Shown piece by piece: positions 5,583 through 5,694 of a stretch of 5,694 nt of DNA (position 1 is its first letter; every line of letters begins with the position of its first letter). The position numbers and the translations under genes are program-made. This DNA comes from Clostridia bacterium. GTDB lineage: Bacteria; Bacillota; Clostridia; Oscillospirales; Acutalibacteraceae. The notes under the pieces were generated by a model, which was not told the DNA's origin, made no database searches, and saw only the letters and a list, made by a program, of their open reading frames with translations. The stretch lies in the NCBI GenBank assembly GCA_017425745.1, contig JAFOXT010000142.1, forward strand, positions 1 through 5,694, written 5' to 3'.

Positions 5583-5621
5583 AAGTAAAGTTCTTTGGTT
5601 ACTTTCTTTCAAGAACGTAAC
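5583..5621 (+). repeat. Overlapping palindromes in the prfB 3' region
   Basis: GTTACTTTCTT (5598-5608) and AAGAACGTAAC (5611-5621) form a 24-base near-perfect palindrome with one mismatch. Two alternative helices share the same bases: GTTCTT (5590-5595) with AAGAAC (5611-5616), and AAGTAA (5583-5588) with TTACTT (5599-5604). The string TTCTTTGGTTACTTTCTTTC resembles a repeat I recall seeing downstream of genes in many Firmicutes. No T run follows, so it is not itself a good terminator. Confidence 0.5.
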
Positions 5622-5625
5622 GCCC

Positions 5626-5638
5626 GCCCGGCGAGGGC
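5626..5638 (+). repeat. Small GC-rich hairpin
   Basis: GCCC (5626-5629) pairs with GGGC (5635-5638) around a GGCGA loop. A second GCCC at 5622-5625 is an alternative partner. It abuts the palindrome cluster and is probably part of the same repeat unit. No T run follows. Confidence 0.35.
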
Positions 5639-5662
5639 AATATCATAAAGTTAATATTTTTG

Positions 5663-5692
5663 GGGACGCGAATTCACTTTCGCGTCTCTTTT
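5663..5692 (+). terminator. Intrinsic terminator of prfB
   Basis: GGGACGCGAA (5663-5672) pairs with TTCGCGTCTC (5679-5688) over ten positions including one G-U, with a six-base TTCACT loop. TTTT follows at 5689-5692. It lies about 86 bases after the stop codon, further than usual, because the palindrome cluster sits between. Confidence 0.85.
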
Positions 5693-5694
5693 AT

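Noticed and set aside
5662..5668. GGGGACG shared between the REP-like site (436-442) and the prfB terminator
   Set aside because: Only seven bases match and the flanks differ. The terminator stem is fully explained by its own symmetry.
1..5694. CRISPR array, tRNA or rRNA, riboswitch, complete insertion sequence
   Set aside because: No regularly spaced direct repeats, no cloverleaf or rRNA-like stretch, no recognisable riboswitch core and no transposase frame were seen on either strand.

Overview
The window looks like chromosome of a low-to-mid GC Firmicute of class Clostridia, probably a gut Ruminococcaceae/Oscillospirales-type organism. This rests on strong AGGAG-type ribosome binding sites, compact intergenic regions with U-run hairpin terminators, the style of the histidine kinase and of the RING/DUF2628 protein, and short palindromic repeats of a kind I associate with that group. 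Genus cannot be fixed from the sequence alone.

Layout. (1) 1-467, plus strand: a small, very AT-rich orphan gene of unknown function. Its 3' end runs into a GGGGACGG...TCTCTG palindrome resembling the REP-like sequences linked to IS200-type (RAYT) transposases. (2) 498-531: a terminator hairpin shared by two convergent genes. (3) 2828 down to 547, minus strand: an OmpR/PhoB-type response regulator and its membrane histidine kinase, in one operon with an ATGA start/stop overlap. The operon is driven by a clear extended -10 promoter. The kinase sensor domain appears to carry a PepSY-like insert. (4) 4102 down to 2948, minus strand: a membrane protein with an N-terminal prokaryotic RING-like zinc domain, a second zinc ribbon and a C-terminal DUF2628-type membrane domain, with its own promoter and terminator. 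(5) 4103-4454: a divergent intergenic region with a promoter for each neighbour and a roughly 94-bp inverted-repeat (MITE-like) element in the prfB leader. (6) 4455-5576, plus strand: prfB, peptide chain release factor 2, encoded in a single frame without the usual programmed frameshift. (7) 5577-5694: a 3' region with a cluster of overlapping palindromes and a strong terminator.

The regulator and kinase form a working signal pair: an envelope signal is sensed outside the membrane, the kinase phosphorylates the regulator, and the regulator controls transcription. The RING/DUF2628 gene is a separate transcription unit and need not be functionally linked. prfB is a housekeeping translation gene.

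I see no clear undescribed multi-gene system. The most worthwhile observations are the frameshift-less prfB with a repeat element in its leader (including a UGA-terminated micro-ORF that abuts the ribosome binding site), the PepSY-like insert in the kinase sensor, and the REP-like sequence that forms the end of the orphan gene.
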